Source: Tetracentron sinense (lineage: Eukaryota > Streptophyta > Magnoliopsida > Trochodendrales > Trochodendraceae). From it: a DNA stretch of 64,000 nucleotides. The position numbers and the translations under genes were made by a program. The stretch is from NCBI GenBank assembly GCA_015143295.1, contig CM026565.1, forward strand, positions 33,302,052 to 33,366,051, in the 5' to 3' direction. The notes beneath the pieces were generated by a model that worked only from the letters and a program-made list of their open reading frames with translations, did no database searches and was not told the DNA's origin. How positions within the stretch are numbered: the stretch's first letter is position 1; each line of letters opens with the position of its first letter. Of the stretch, positions 25,501 through 37,228 are shown piece by piece.

Positions 25501-28500
25501 CATTTCATAATTATGTTATAAAATGGAATAATCCCTATTAACCGCAATTTTGTTATTTTCTACAATTTTTGGATGATTTAAACAGTGTACGGATATTATA
25601 TTCAAATCCAGATGACTTTACCACCTAACGTTTGCATCACTTAAATATATTATTTTTGCATTTTTTGTTTCTTAAGTGTGCATTGATGTCTGATGATTAT
25701 GTTAGAGGTTTTAATAAAATATTCCATTTCTTTTCTAAGTTTTCCCCAATTTGTCCCTTAAACAATGACAAAGTACTCCAGGTTTGTAGATACATGTGAT
25801 ATATCCCATTAATACTCCATATCTGCCGATATTTGTGTTATATCCCATTTCTGAAGTGCGTATATCCCACGATATTGACTTTTAAAACCTTGCATGGAAG
25901 CTTAAATTGTGGGATAGCAGTTTGGGCCATTATGTCACTCTGGTTGACATTTAGTAGGCTTCCATACAAAATGAGAGCCTCATAGAGTCATGCTATTGTG
26001 AGTGTTGCCAAATCTAAGGATGTCAACATATGTTAGCTGTATGAGCTAACCTCTTGACCACCTTTTAGTATTCATGTCAACTCCCTAAATATGATCAATC
26101 ATCCCACAAGGCACAAACAAGTCAAGAGTCTTCCTTTCACTTGATGACATCAATGGTCAGTTGTAGAACTTAATATCAAATTACCAAGGCAAACAACACG
26201 GCAAACCATGGCAATTTTTTTTGATCGGTAATCAAGCAATTATATAAATAAGGAAAGCATAATAAAAACAAGACAGGCATGAAGAGCATAGTTCACGAGG
26301 ACATGAACCAATGCGGGGTACAACAAGAAAAGGAGACAACACACACTAAGCTATCCCCCCAACAAACCCTCAACAAACTAGGAATCGGCAAACAACATAC
26401 CCGGGCTCCCCCCTACCTGCCTAGCTGAGCCATACTCCATAACCAAAGACCTAACTCTAGCACAAATACGAGTAGGAGAGGATGTAGAGTTCTCGAAAAT
26501 TCTTCTATTCCTCTCCCTCCATAACGACCAAGCTATGGCACCCGGAACCATCTTCCACCACGCCAACTTTGATCCTTCCTCCCTTGTCAGATCTCAGCAG
26601 GATAAGAAGTTTTGAAAAGAAAAGGGAAAGACCCAGGTCACGCCCATGTGAGAGAGGAAGAAACTTCAAATCTCACGAGCTATAGGGCAGTGCAAGAGAA
26701 GGTGATCTACCGACTCTTTTGCTTGAAGGCACATAAAACAAAGATTAGTCATCCTCCACCCTCGAATTTTCAAGTGATCACAAGTGAGAATTTTATTTAA
26801 AGCTACATTCCATAGAAAAAAGATATTTTAGATGGAATACCTGGATTCCACACAGCCCTATAAGGAAAAGGAGCAAAAGGACCAGCTTCAAGCAATTGCA
26901 CTAGAGATCTCGCTAAAAAACGACCCTTGTTGTCTCTAGCCCAAATTCTACAATCCCGACCCTAAGAAACCGAAGGAAGAAGCCCCAGGCACTATATCAG
27001 CCTGCCAAACTCGACTATTTCCCAGTCATTTAATCCTCTTCTCAATTTGGGACACCAAGCTACCCCCCACCCCCCGCTTCCTCTATCGATGTAATCTCCG
27101 ACTGACGCTTTCCTGTCCACAACTAAACGAAAGATATTGGTAAAATCATCCTGCAGCCTCAAGGACCCACTCCACATCCTTCCAGAAGCTGATCTCATTC
27201 CCATCGCCAACTTTGAACTTGAAGAACGGGATAACCAAACGGGCTATAGTCATAATCCCCTTCCACATCCTCAGCCTTTGCGCCCTCGTCACTTCCTTAG
27301 GAACCCAACAAGAAACCTCCCCATACTTGGCGACGATGACAGATCGTCATAGACTCTCTCTTTCCTCCCCAACCTCCAAATCCATTTCCTTAGGAGGGCC
27401 TTGTTAACCAATGATAATGGCTTCAAATTAAGACCCCCTACCCACTTTTGGCGACAAATGCAACTCCACTCAACTAGATGATACTTAAACTGATCTTCTT
27501 TCCCATGCAATGAATAGGTACCAAGGGTGTGGAGTTAGTAGTGGACTTTGTATCTCAAGACAAGCATTAATTGTGAATTTTTCCATCTCAGGAGTGACTC
27601 ATACAGTCCCGCATCTCCCAAAATAAAAACAATAATAATAGTAAGTAGAAGAAGAATTTGGCAGCTATCTTCCCAATTAAGAGAATGAGAGTTAAGCCAA
27701 ATGGAGAATAACAAAAGAATATACTCAACGAACAACACAAGGTATATAAGTAAGCATAAGCCTTCAATATACAATCATTTCACAGTCTAAAAATACTTCT
27801 CTTAAAAATTCAAAACCAACCAAACCAGAAAAGATGACTTTTGGGAAGAGAAAATAAAAGAAATGCATAACCCGGCAAACTAGACTGGATGAAGCCCAGG
27901 GCTTGAGAAAAATTTGGATGTCAACTATTCAAAGTTGTGGGACACTAGACAAACCATCATAAACAAGTGAAGTTTATCAAAATTTCAAGGGCAATTATAT
28001 ATATATATATATTCTCAATTTATATATCTATTTCCGCACAATCCAATGCCTAGGTGTATTATGGTATCAGAGCCATGGAAATAAGTAAGGCAAGTCATAT
28101 ATATATAAGAATAAGAATATGCCATTAAAAGGAAAGTAGAATGACTACTTACAAGTCCCTTGAACCATTTCCTTCTATCCTGTGAACATCACCCAAATAA
28201 AAAATAAAAAAAAGAGTAAGTACTAGCATCCACCTTAAACACAAAGTTGCACGCAAAACAATAATAAGGCATGCATCTCTAGAGTCTAGAACATTAATGA
28301 ACATGTTGCTTCACATAAATCATCTGCATAACAAATATGAAGGTCTTAAATATCCTAACGATGCGAATAAGATCAAATAAATAGAAGATATCCAAATCAT
28401 CAGACTGCTGTAAAATAACAAAGAAAAAGTCTTAGCAAAAACCAACAAACTTGTGGTTTTAAAATTATTTTCTGATTCCCGATCCAATAAAAAAAAATAC

Positions 28501-31500
28501 ATAAACTTGAGGTTTTAAGGTAGCAAAACCAATATCCCAGGTTTCACAAAATTTCCTCCTTTTTTCAAGAGTGCATATCGGAGAATGGATTGTATCTTAT
28601 GATCTTCAGTTATTTCTCTTCTCAGGTAAGTGTCAAAAGGTAAACAAATCCATAGATACATGAGTTAAATTCAAGTTACTTCATGCTTTCATTTATTTAT
28701 TTATTTATTATCAATAAACCAGAAATATAAAGAAATGAGGTTTCTTGACCAATAAAAAGGGCACATTGTTAAGGATATGTTCATCATATTAACTGTTTCA
28801 AGTCTTTCTTCATATCCAGGTCCAATCCTGTCAATCTGGGTGTTAGGATGCAAAAACTGCTTTCTTATGCCAAAGTTTACAATTGTAATATAACATCAGA
28901 ACCCAATTACAGTGATCCCCAATTCATTAGTTGAGATCCAGCTTGTCACAAGTTTAATAAAATACTGCTGTTGAAGCAGCCTTATCAAACAGTAATCTGG
29001 ATTAATTTTCAGAAACGTTATATTCTACGAACAATGCAAGTATGGTTGGTGAACAAGTACTCTAAAAAATTATTTTACGTATATAGCAAGACGGAGACTC
29101 ATCCAGAACATCAATGTAGCTAAGAAAATGTCTTTCCCCCCGAGTGCCCGACGACTAAAAATTGAGATATTGAGCAAATCAAACAAATTAACATGAAAAG
29201 CTGCCATAAATAAGGTCTAAGAATATACTGAATCATACTGAATCACAGATAGTTAGTTCTAATCATACCAATCAAGCTTGGCATATTAGGCTTCTAAAGA
29301 TTCAACTCTACCATACATAACATCAATCAAATTATTTTTCCAGAAGTAAATGCTTAAGATGCAACTTACAGCATCTGGCCTTCTGGCCACTTCCAACTCT
29401 GGGCCATCAGATCCAAAGTCCTTCTCTGGAGCATGAGCAGCAGCTGCTTTATGCAGTGTTCCATTAGATAGCTTCGATGCCTTCTCATCAGACTTGACCT
29501 TCTTGGAAGCATCCTTCTCCAACCCAAGAGAATCCTTGACAAGTCGAAATTTTGTTTTATCTTCATCAGAATCACCTCTTAGCTTCTTCAGTATGCTATT
29601 ATTGTTCCTGTCCTTGTCAAGTGCCGATAAAGAAGAGATGTTAGGCTCTGGTTCCTCAGATGATCTAGCGGAACTATCAAGTCTTGCTTTCTTGGAAGAC
29701 CTATTATCCAGCGCACCCAAATCTCTACCAGATTTCAGTTTCTTGTTATCTTCAACCTGATTGATGGGCTTCTTACCAGCTTTGCCCTCATCCTCATCAG
29801 AATCATATTTGTGTCTTGGTTTAGTCTTTCCATCTGAAACATGCTGTTGTTTAAAATCAGTTGTTGCAGTTTGATTTAACTGTGCATCTGTACCAGAAGC
29901 AAGTTTTTCTCCAAGTAAAGGTTCCTGTTTAACCAATGAATCTTTCGCATCTGCGTCTTCTTTTATTACTGAATGTCTAAATTTGTAATCTGTCGTTATG
30001 TTTTTCAGTTCCCCAGATGAGTTAAGCTCGGAAAGCAATTGTGGGGCTTCATTAATTGCTACGGTGTTCCCATTTTTCTCATTCCTTACTGCATCAAGTT
30101 TGGGAATATCGCTGGACTTGTGATCCTCTTTTCTGTTAAATATAAATCTAACTGTAACACATTAAGTCACAACAATTAATATCCCATTAGAAACCAACCT
30201 ACAAGAGAATTCAGAGTAAAAAAACACATACCTTCAACTCCAGCTACTTTCTCATCTATCTTATCTAATATTGTGCACTGCTGAACATCAAATGTACGGT
30301 AGAAAATGTAGTCAGCCATTTCAAGCTCTTCCTCTGAAGGATGTGGATTCCTGCTGTCCTTAGAAGTGCAGATGACATTGCATTTGCCAGCAATCACTTC
30401 CTGAATTGAAGTATGAAAAACAAAATTAAACATTAGCATATTAAGAAAAGAAGCCTACCAGAAAGACAAATTGTTCAGGAAGCTAAAATATCCATTTGCA
30501 TGAAAGTTCTAACAAAGATAACAGATAATCCACTTGAGCTAAATTTATAGTAGTTATCTTATGATCCACTCGATATATTTTTTTCAAGTTATTAGTAAGT
30601 TTGAAAACAGTACCTCACCCTAAAATTAGGGTCTTATGAGATACTACAATTATCTCTGGAAAGATTCATTCCAATATCTTTGCATGCCAATTTTTTTTTA
30701 TCGGTAAACCAAGCAAATATATAAATGAGGAAAGCATCAAAAATACAAAGTAGCATAGAGCGCCTAGTTCATGAGGTCGTGAACCAAAGCAGGGCGCAAA
30801 AAAGAAAAAACAAAGTACACCATGCTAACCCCCAACTAGGTGCCCACAACAACAATACTACAAATCAAGCAAACATCATGCCTAAGCTCGCCCCTTCCTG
30901 CCCTGCTGAAACCCACTCCACTGCCAAAGCCCTGGTTCTATCACGGATGCGGGGTAGAGAGGAGAAAGAGTTCTCAAAAACTCTCATATTCCTCTATTTC
31001 CAGATAGACCAAGTTATAGCCCCTGGAAGTAACTTCCACAACGCCAACCTTGATTCTTCCCCACTCACCAAATCCCAACAGGATAAAAAGTTGTAAAAGG
31101 AAGAGGGAAAGACCCAAGCCATACCCATGCGGGAAAGAAAGAAACTCCAAATCTCACGAGCTAAAGGGCAGTGCAAAAGAATGTGATCTACTGACTCTTC
31201 TGCTTAGAGACACATGAAACAACAATTAGTCATCCTCAAGTTCATTTCAAGTACCCAAAGTTCATGTGAAGATAGCATAGGATGATAGGACTATAGACAA
31301 GTGGTCTCTTCCATATAAGGCTATAAGCAAAAATAAATAAATAAGTAACATAAACTATTTACTAATTACTTGTGTATGAAATTACATCCTACCATAATGT
31401 TGTCAATGCTCATCTGATGGTAACAAAGTTTTCGATTTTTTCAAAAAGTCTCAAATAATACGTGACTTTTTCGTCAAACGATTATTTCCCGAACCATTCA

Positions 31501-33968
31501 CAACTTTTTTAAAAATCACGACTTTTTCAGAAAGTCATGAATTTCAAAATTAATTCACGACTTTCTGAAAAAGTCCCTAATAAATATTTAATATATAAAA
31601 TATATTTGTTTATAATTTAAAAATTAGCAAATTTATTTAATTTTTTTCATATCTTACCCAATGGTTTACCAATTTATTTTCAAATTTTCCGAATTTTGTA
31701 ATAAAAAAAATCAAAATTTTTTCTCGACAAATCATTCTCGAACTCCAACTTGGTAACTATGGTTAGTATCATGTTACTTTCTCTTATAATTATTAAATTT
31801 GTTTTTTATGTTTATGTTTTTTTCCTAAATTTTTCCCGACTTCGTCGAATTGTGTCAATTTTTTCCGAAGTAGACCCTCACCGAATTATCCCCGAACCCC
31901 GACTTTGTTACTATGCATCTAACAACTTAAAAGAATGAACTAGTTTCTACTCCCAAGCATAGTCAGTGTAATCATAGAACTATTTACAACATAAATGGTT
32001 GAAAGCAAATCAATATAGAAGTGGAGAATATAGAAAATAAAGATAATATATTTAACAAGTTTAATGATAATAAGAAAGCTTAATAGGAAGACAAAAGGCA
32101 CCAAAAGTTATGTTTAATGATTCTATATTTTCTCAATAAAGATTGTTCACAAATCTTTGCAAGCCAATAAATATGTATAAGTTCATATCAACTATCAAGT
32201 ACTTCAAGTTCATTTGTAAAGATAGATAAGACTATAGGCAAGTAGTCTTTTCCATGCTAAAAAATATAAAATCTTTTAATCTAAGGTGGGAAAAGTAACT
32301 TAATACATTTCAATAAATATCTGTTACTAGAAAACATCCTGCTATCAGCTAAGCTATGATCATCCATGGCTCAACTGGTTGACATACTGCATTTAAAACC
32401 ATTATGTCATGTGTTCGAGTCATGGTTAAAAATTCTGGTACGTATTGACCTATACAGGTTGATACGTATCATGTTTGGAGCTACCCGATACACGTACACT
32501 GGTACACTGGAAAAAAAAAATCTCGTATTGGGCGTATCAGGCCCAATACAAGAGATTTTTCAGTTAATTTTTTCTCCTTCCATTTACACTAGGATTCACA
32601 GCACAGACTCAATACGAATAACTTATTTTCATAAAATATTATTTAAGTAAATGATTTTAAATTACTTTTACTTTCATTTACTTAAGACATTTATATATAA
32701 ATAAGGTTATACTCTCATTTGAATTCAATAAAAATCATCCTGGATCCAAAAATCCTTAAGAATAAAAAGTCAACTTTCTAATTCAATAACAAAATCCTCT
32801 TTTTAGCGCCTTTTAGGGATTAGGTCAAAATTTTAACTTTCAAATGGTAAGATATTTCTCAAATATTAAAATTTCATAAATTCTACTATATCAAAACATT
32901 ACCAAAACTCAAAACTCCGGCAAAAAAAGTCACATATTTTAGTCTTCAAAAATATTTTCATCTACAGGGTCAAAAAGTCAACTAACGGTGTAACCATTCA
33001 TAATGAAAAGACTTACATTCAAGCTTATAATTTATTATTGTAATTCAATACATTCTTATTTATCTAATTAAATGTAAGGTTTTAATATCTAGATTGTATT
33101 TTCTATACTTGACTAAGTGACTATGATTTGTATTTCCATACATGTTTAGCAGCACGGGCAACTTTTTTAACTTATAAAATTCTTAACTCTCATATGTGTG
33201 GTTATAAACATAGTTAGAGACCTTCATTTAGTTTCTTTTTAACTCATATTTGCATTAAAAGATATTTTATGCAAGATATCCAAGTTTTTCCTTGCATATT
33301 CAAGCGTTTCTTAGTGTACCCTATTTTTTCCATCGTATCCATCTGATACGGTCCGATACAACGATACGTATCCTATTTTGAACTTATCGATACCGATATT
33401 TTGAACCATGCTCGAGTCCAGCTTACCAACCAAAAAAAAAAACTATGATCATCTAACAACTTCAAAGTAAGAAAAAAAGAATTTCTTTCTCATGAACAAA
33501 TAATGTAGTTAAACCATTTCCACATTAAATGGTTGATGGCATTACATCGTAGAAGAGAGAGAATATAGATCAAATGCTTAAGGGTTTGATCAAAGATCTA
33601 ATTACCAAAGAGTTGACATTGGCAAGGCCTACACCTTCACCAGATGCCAAAAATAATTCATTCTCAAGTGGCACATCATCACCAAGCCAATTTAGAATTT
33701 CAACAGGATAGAAAAACCATAAGACCTTTACTTTCTTTTTATGATCTGGCTGCTCCCATATTTTTACAAGTTTACCAATGAAAGGCTCAGGCTCGCCTTC
33801 CTTGTGAAGATATACACAATCGTAAAGGAAATAATCCACACCATCATAAGTGAAAGATTCATAAAATTGGATATCTTTCTTTTTTCCACCAACTCCTCTC
33901 TTTTTACCCCACTTGAATTCATAGTTCTCTAATTTAGCCGCTTCTTCTGAACAAGCCATAGCTGGCAT
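19522..33968 (-). CDS. ASI1: ANTI-SILENCING 1-like BAH + RRM protein (10 coding exons)
   Basis: Coding exons in order: 33606-33968, 30232-30400, 29370-30151, 28153-28179, 21924-22016, 20744-20822, 20463-20553, 19929-20040, 19687-19803, 19522-19572. All junctions are GT-AG and phases agree, giving about 627 residues. Residues about 15-180 form a BAH domain (FKWGKKRGVGGKKKD, YDCVYLHKEGEPEPFIGK, VLWFFYP, then NVICTSKDSRNP and MADYIFYRTFDV). Exon 4 encodes a Lys/Glu/Asp/Ser-rich, probably disordered middle with NLS-like clusters. Residues about 459-540 form an RRM (LVLLENLDP as RNP2, GQAFVIFK as RNP1). The end carries STSHCSQPNTIEYEMAM and a charged helix. This BAH-RRM order is that of Arabidopsis ASI1, a nuclear chromatin/RNA-binding protein needed for full-length transcripts of genes with heterochromatic introns. 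Translation may start at 33968 or at the better-context ATG at 33959. Identity is confident; function here is inferred from the family. Confidence 0.93.
22187..22985 (-). mobile_element. LINE fragment in ASI1 intron (RT C-terminus and zf-RVT)
   Basis: Minus-strand reading gives, with stops, a VRFWMDKWCGP motif, a LNEWELHSLQ stretch and then a zf-RVT segment (CFMCLDAEEMVDHLLLHCPSA, VWSYFLSRLG). These are the C-terminal parts of a plant LINE ORF2. The copy lies in the 6.1-kb ASI1 intron between coding exons 4 and 5 and runs in the same orientation as ASI1. It is truncated at both ends and no target duplication was found. Confidence 0.75.
22986..26214. other. ASI1 intron sequence without recognised coding
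   Basis: This AT-rich intronic stretch shows no exon, RT motif or clear terminal repeat. At 23100-23420 there is a G-rich block of AGGG and TAACAG words. At 24840-24960 and 25800-25880 there are TATCCCA / ATATCGC-type words like those in the hAT-like repeats. It is probably old, eroded TE sequence. Confidence 0.4.
26215..27520 (-). mobile_element. LINE fragment in ASI1 intron, 3' end intact
   Basis: The T run at 26215-26222 is the A tail of a minus-strand LINE, preceded on that strand by a TTACCGATC motif. Reading upward on the minus strand gives WWKMVPGAIAWSLWRERN (zf-RVT end), then FRLVVDRKASVGD and LRRGLNDWE, then KYHLVEWSCICRQKWVGGLN and LVNKALLRKW, i.e. the RT-thumb to zf-RVT region of ORF2. 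The 5' part is missing. It is in the ASI1 sense orientation. Confidence 0.78.
28062..28074 (+). other. Primer-binding-site-like relic of an LTR retroelement
   Basis: TGGTATCAGAGCC is the usual plant LTR-retrotransposon primer-binding site complementary to initiator tRNA-Met. It stands alone in an ASI1 intron; no LTR pair or coding was seen, so at most it is a remnant. Confidence 0.4.
30691..31237 (-). mobile_element. LINE fragment in ASI1 intron, same family as 26215
   Basis: The T run at 30691-30699 followed by ATCGGTAAACCAAGC matches the 3' end at 26215. Minus-strand reading gives MHCPLAREIWSFFLSRMGMA and WKLLPGAITWSIWK, a zf-RVT segment. Flanking sequence on both sides (TCTTTGCATGCCAA to the left, CAAGTTCATTT to the right) is a diverged copy of continuous sequence at about 32130-32260, showing that the LINE landed in one copy of a duplicated segment. 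Confidence 0.78.
31418..31913. mobile_element. hAT-like non-coding element, possibly composite
   Basis: The left end TGGTAACAAAGTTTTCG and the reversed right end TAGTAACAAAGTCGGGG form imperfect inverted repeats. The flanks CATCTGA and CATCTAA suggest an 8-bp duplication with mismatches. A second internal terminus (CAACTTGGTAACTATGG near 31748-31762) suggests two related elements side by side. Its TAGTTACYAA-type ends resemble the MITE at 9427-9752. Confidence 0.5.
32365..33442 (+). mobile_element. Short tRNA-derived SINE split by a hAT-like insertion
   Basis: Flanked by perfect 11-bp repeats CTATGATCATC (32354-32364 and 33443-33453). The left part (32365-32420) begins CATGGCTCAACTGGTTGAC, a pol III A box-like segment, and ends GTGTTCGAGT, a B box. 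The right part (33411-33442) resumes at the duplicated CTCGAGT, continues CCAGCTTACCAACC and ends in an A run. Without the insertion the SINE is about 80 bp. The intervening 990 bp is the hAT-like copy A. Confidence 0.7.
32421..33410 (+). mobile_element. hAT-like repeat family, copy A (990 bp)
   Basis: Ends CATGGTTAAAAATTCTGG and, reversed, CATGGTTCAAAATATCGG. About 990 bp with no real coding; near both ends there are clusters of GATACGTATC / CCGATACC words. It is clearly homologous along its length to the copies at 36241 and 56342 (shared CTCCTTCC.TTTAYACTAG and CTCTTTTTAGC blocks). The target site is the B box of a SINE, with GTTCGAGT left and (G)CTCGAGT right as an imperfect duplication. 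Confidence 0.72.
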
Positions 33969-34620
33969 GCCTAGGCCAAGTAGATAAGGTCAACGTGAAT
34001 GTATTTGAGAGCCTGAAAAGAATAGAGAAAAACATTTAAAAATAATAATAACCTTTAATTCTTCATGGAGTTATAACTGACAAAAAAGATTAAAAGAATT
34101 TCAATTAGTTCAAAGACGCCAAAAAAGCAAAACTTAACTATTATGAATTCAACTCACAATAACAAAACCATGAAAGTATTCTATATAGTGAAATAAAGTA
34201 TAAATACTTTTGAAGGAGGAATCAAAAAAGGTATTAAATAGGCCCCAAAGCACTCTTGAGCATAGTGATGCAGGATATCAATTTAAGATAAGTAGTCTAA
34301 TAATCACATAGATTTGTGGAAGATAAAATGTAAGAGAATGACCGAAGAATCATTGCCAACCTAGCACAACAAGATCAAAATACTAACAAGTGTTCTCAGT
34401 GAAAGATTGACTAGCATAACCAAAATATGCATAGCATTGATAAAACCAAAAAATTATCTTTGTGTAGACCAAAAAAGTCATATTCTGCATTGTCTCTGTG
34501 TAGGCAATAATGCGTCATGTAATGAAATATATACTTAACAATCCCTTCGAATGAGGAGGCATGCTTAACGGACTTCCCCACCTCCATGAACAATTTGATT
34601 CGAATGTCATAGAACCCTAC

Positions 34621-35081
34621 TAATACAGGGGCATTTTCACACCAGGCTCGAGTAGGGCAGCCTGGGTGAAGTGGGAGCACACTCAAAGTGCAAGTGGCCC
34701 ATGTAACATGGCCTCACGAGAGGGGTTTGGCCGAGAACCTGGATCTGAGCTATGAGATAAAGGGATTTAATCTCACGCTCTCATCCGTCACGACTTTTGA
34801 GAGTATTAGTTAGATGTCCTGCATCAAAGTGGTATCAAAGCCAAATGTCTCGTGTTTAAGACTGCTCACCGGGGGTGATTAATGCAGGGGCATTTTCACG
34901 ACTCGAGTCGGGCAGTCTGCGTGAAGTGGGAGCACACTCGGGGTGGGAGTGGCATGTGTAACATGGCCCCACGAGGAGGGTTCGGTCGAAAGCCTGGATC
35001 TGAGCTATGAGATAAAGGAATTTAATCTCAGGCTCACATCAGTCACGGCTTTTGGGAGTATTGGTTAGATGTCCTACATCA
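34621..35081 (+). mobile_element. TRIM (terminal-repeat retrotransposon in miniature)
   Basis: Direct LTRs at 34621-34826 and 34880-35081 are about 85% identical by eye. They start TAATRCAGG and end CCTRCATCA, near-perfect inverted termini. The flanks are CCTAC at 34616-34620 and 35082-35086, a 5-bp target duplication. Three bases after the left LTR lies TGGTATCAAAGCC (34830-34842), one mismatch from the initiator tRNA-Met primer-binding site. A purine run CGGGGGTGA precedes the right LTR as polypurine tract. The interior is only 53 bp with no coding, very short even for a TRIM. I see no 5S-like block, so it is not the Cassandra type. It sits in the 5' UTR intron of ASI1. Confidence 0.82.
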
Positions 35082-35750
35082 CCTACTCCTATTAGAAGAT
35101 CCTGAATCCGAAGGGAAGACTCCTACCATACCATCCACTACCACTTGCATCTACAAGTTATGCGCATAGTAATCCTCTTGGTGAAGATGTGGTGTTTGCT
35201 TTTCCTCATTTTTCCAACAACTATACCAACTCCATTGTTTAGTGATGGTCTATAGTTGAATTCGTAACCACTTATATTTCTTTCTTTCTTTTTTCCCTTT
35301 TCTGTTCTTCTTAGTTATTTTATTTTTTTATTATTTTTATTTTGGAAGGGGATGAGGAGTAACTTATTAGAGCACAATAAGAGTATTGTAATAAGGTGAA
35401 TGAGATACACTACATCATTCAAGTGTATCTCATCACAATATTAGATCAGCATCAATTAAGGATAGAATAGATTTGACTAGGTATGATTAGATTAGTTGAT
35501 TTACATTCTCAAAAAGTCAATCTCGTTATCTCTATATAAACCCTATTTAGGGTCTTTATAAATTGTTCAATATAAGTATATACCTGAGCGCATAAAGAAC
35601 TTAAGAAAGCAACCAGGATATAAATCCTGAAAATAAGGAAAAATGTGTGAAGAAGAAAATACTCAATATGGGGTATCAAACGTGAAACAACTACCCTACC
35701 TTTCTTTAACCAAAGTGTCAGGGACTTCTTTGGCCATTGGATGTTGTGCA

Positions 35751-35942
35751 GCTTGTGCCCATAGTTGCAGGGAATCAATTAAGTGGTCAAAGGGGGATAC
35801 GTATGTGAGAAGTGGCTTGTGCCCATAGTTGCAAGGAATCAATTAAGTGGTCAAAGTGGGATACATATGTGAGAAGTGGCTTGTGCCCATAGTTGCAGGG
35901 AATCTGTTAAGTGGTCAAAGGGGGATACGTATGTGAGAAGTG
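35751..35942 (+). repeat. Tandem repeat, 3 x 64 bp
   Basis: Three adjacent 64-bp units start at 35751, 35815 and 35879, each beginning GCTTGTGCCCATAGTTGCA and ending GTGAGAAGTG, differing at a handful of positions. It lies in the 5' UTR intron of ASI1. Confidence 0.9.
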
Positions 35943-36240
35943 ATAGGATAGACCAGAGTCTGTAGTCTAGGGTATAGACCCTGAGGAAGAATTAATAGAT
36001 TAGAACCTAAGGCACCTACTTCTCTACAAATATCTCATGTAAGATCAAATTTAAGGTAAACCACACATATGAATCTAATGGGAACGGGACGCCTATATCC
36101 CATTTATCGCTTTCTCACTTCCTAAGGATTTTTCGAGCCCTGCTTCTCACTTTCAACTTGCTTCTCATTCACTTCACTTAAAAACATGGTTGGGCCTAAA
36201 TGAAATATTTGTTTATTCAAATTTTCTTCCACTTCATCAA

Positions 36241-37228
36241 CATGGTTTAAAATTCTGGTACGTATCGGGTTTGGAGCCACCCAGTACACTGGTACGCTGA
36301 AATAAATATCCCCTATATCGAGAATCAACCTCGTATCAGGCATATCGAGCCAATACAAGATCAATATTGGCGCAATGCGCCCAATTTTTCAATTAATTTG
36401 TTTTTCTCTCCTTCCGTTTATACTAGAATCCAGAGCACAAACTCGATGAATACAACTTATTTTAATTAAATATCATTTAAGTAAATGGTTACTTAAGACA
36501 TTTATATGTAACTAAGGTTATAACTCAATTTGAATTCAATAAAAATAATACTAGATCTAAATTCCTGAAGAATAAAAAGTCAACTTCCCAATTCACAAAC
36601 AAAATCCTCTTTTTAGCACCTTTTAGAGATTAGGTCAAAATTTAAACTTTCAAATGATAAGGTATTTCTCAAATATTAAAATTTCATAAAAACTAATATA
36701 TCAAGACATTACCAAAACCTAAAAGTCTGACAAAAAAGTCTAATATTTTAGTCTTTAAAAATATTTCATCTACGGGGTCAAAAAAGTCAACTAACAGTAT
36801 AAGAGTTTAGCATAAAAAGAATTACATTCAAGCTTATAATTTAAAATTGTAGTTCAAACATTCTTATTTTACTTATTGAGTGTAAGATTTTAATATCTAA
36901 ATTGTATTTCTTATACTTGGCTAAGTGACTATGGTTCGTATTTTCATACTTATTTATCAGTACCACACACACGCTTTTTTAACTTATAAAATTCTTAACT
37001 CTCATATGTATGGCTATAAATGTAGTTAGAGGTCTTATTTAGTTTGTTTTTATAGCTTATATATGCATTAAAATAAATTTTATGTAAGGTATTTAAGTTT
37101 TTCCTTGCATATCGAAGCGTTTCTTACTTTCTTAGTGTATCCTAATTTTTTCGGTTGTATCCATCCAATACACTGATACATATCATGTTTTGAACTTACC
37201 AATACGGCACCCGATACCAATATTTTGT
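36241..37228 (+). mobile_element. hAT-like repeat family, copy B
   Basis: The left end CATGGTTTAAAATTCTGG is intact; the right end runs to CCGATACCAATATTTTG and then diverges (the expected AACCATG is lost). It matches copy A colinearly, with the same CTCCTTCCGTTTATACTAG, AAAATCCTCTTTTTAGC and CGAAGCGTTTCTTA blocks. No target duplication could be recovered. It lies in the ASI1 5' UTR intron, in the same orientation as copy A. Confidence 0.7.

Noticed and set aside
32366..32650. 94-codon plus-strand frame in the ASI1 intron
   Set aside because: It spans the SINE/hAT-like junction and is composed of repeat sequence.
34621..35081. Cassandra-type TRIM
   Set aside because: Looked for the 5S rRNA-like promoter block in the LTRs and did not see it; annotated as a TRIM of unspecified family.
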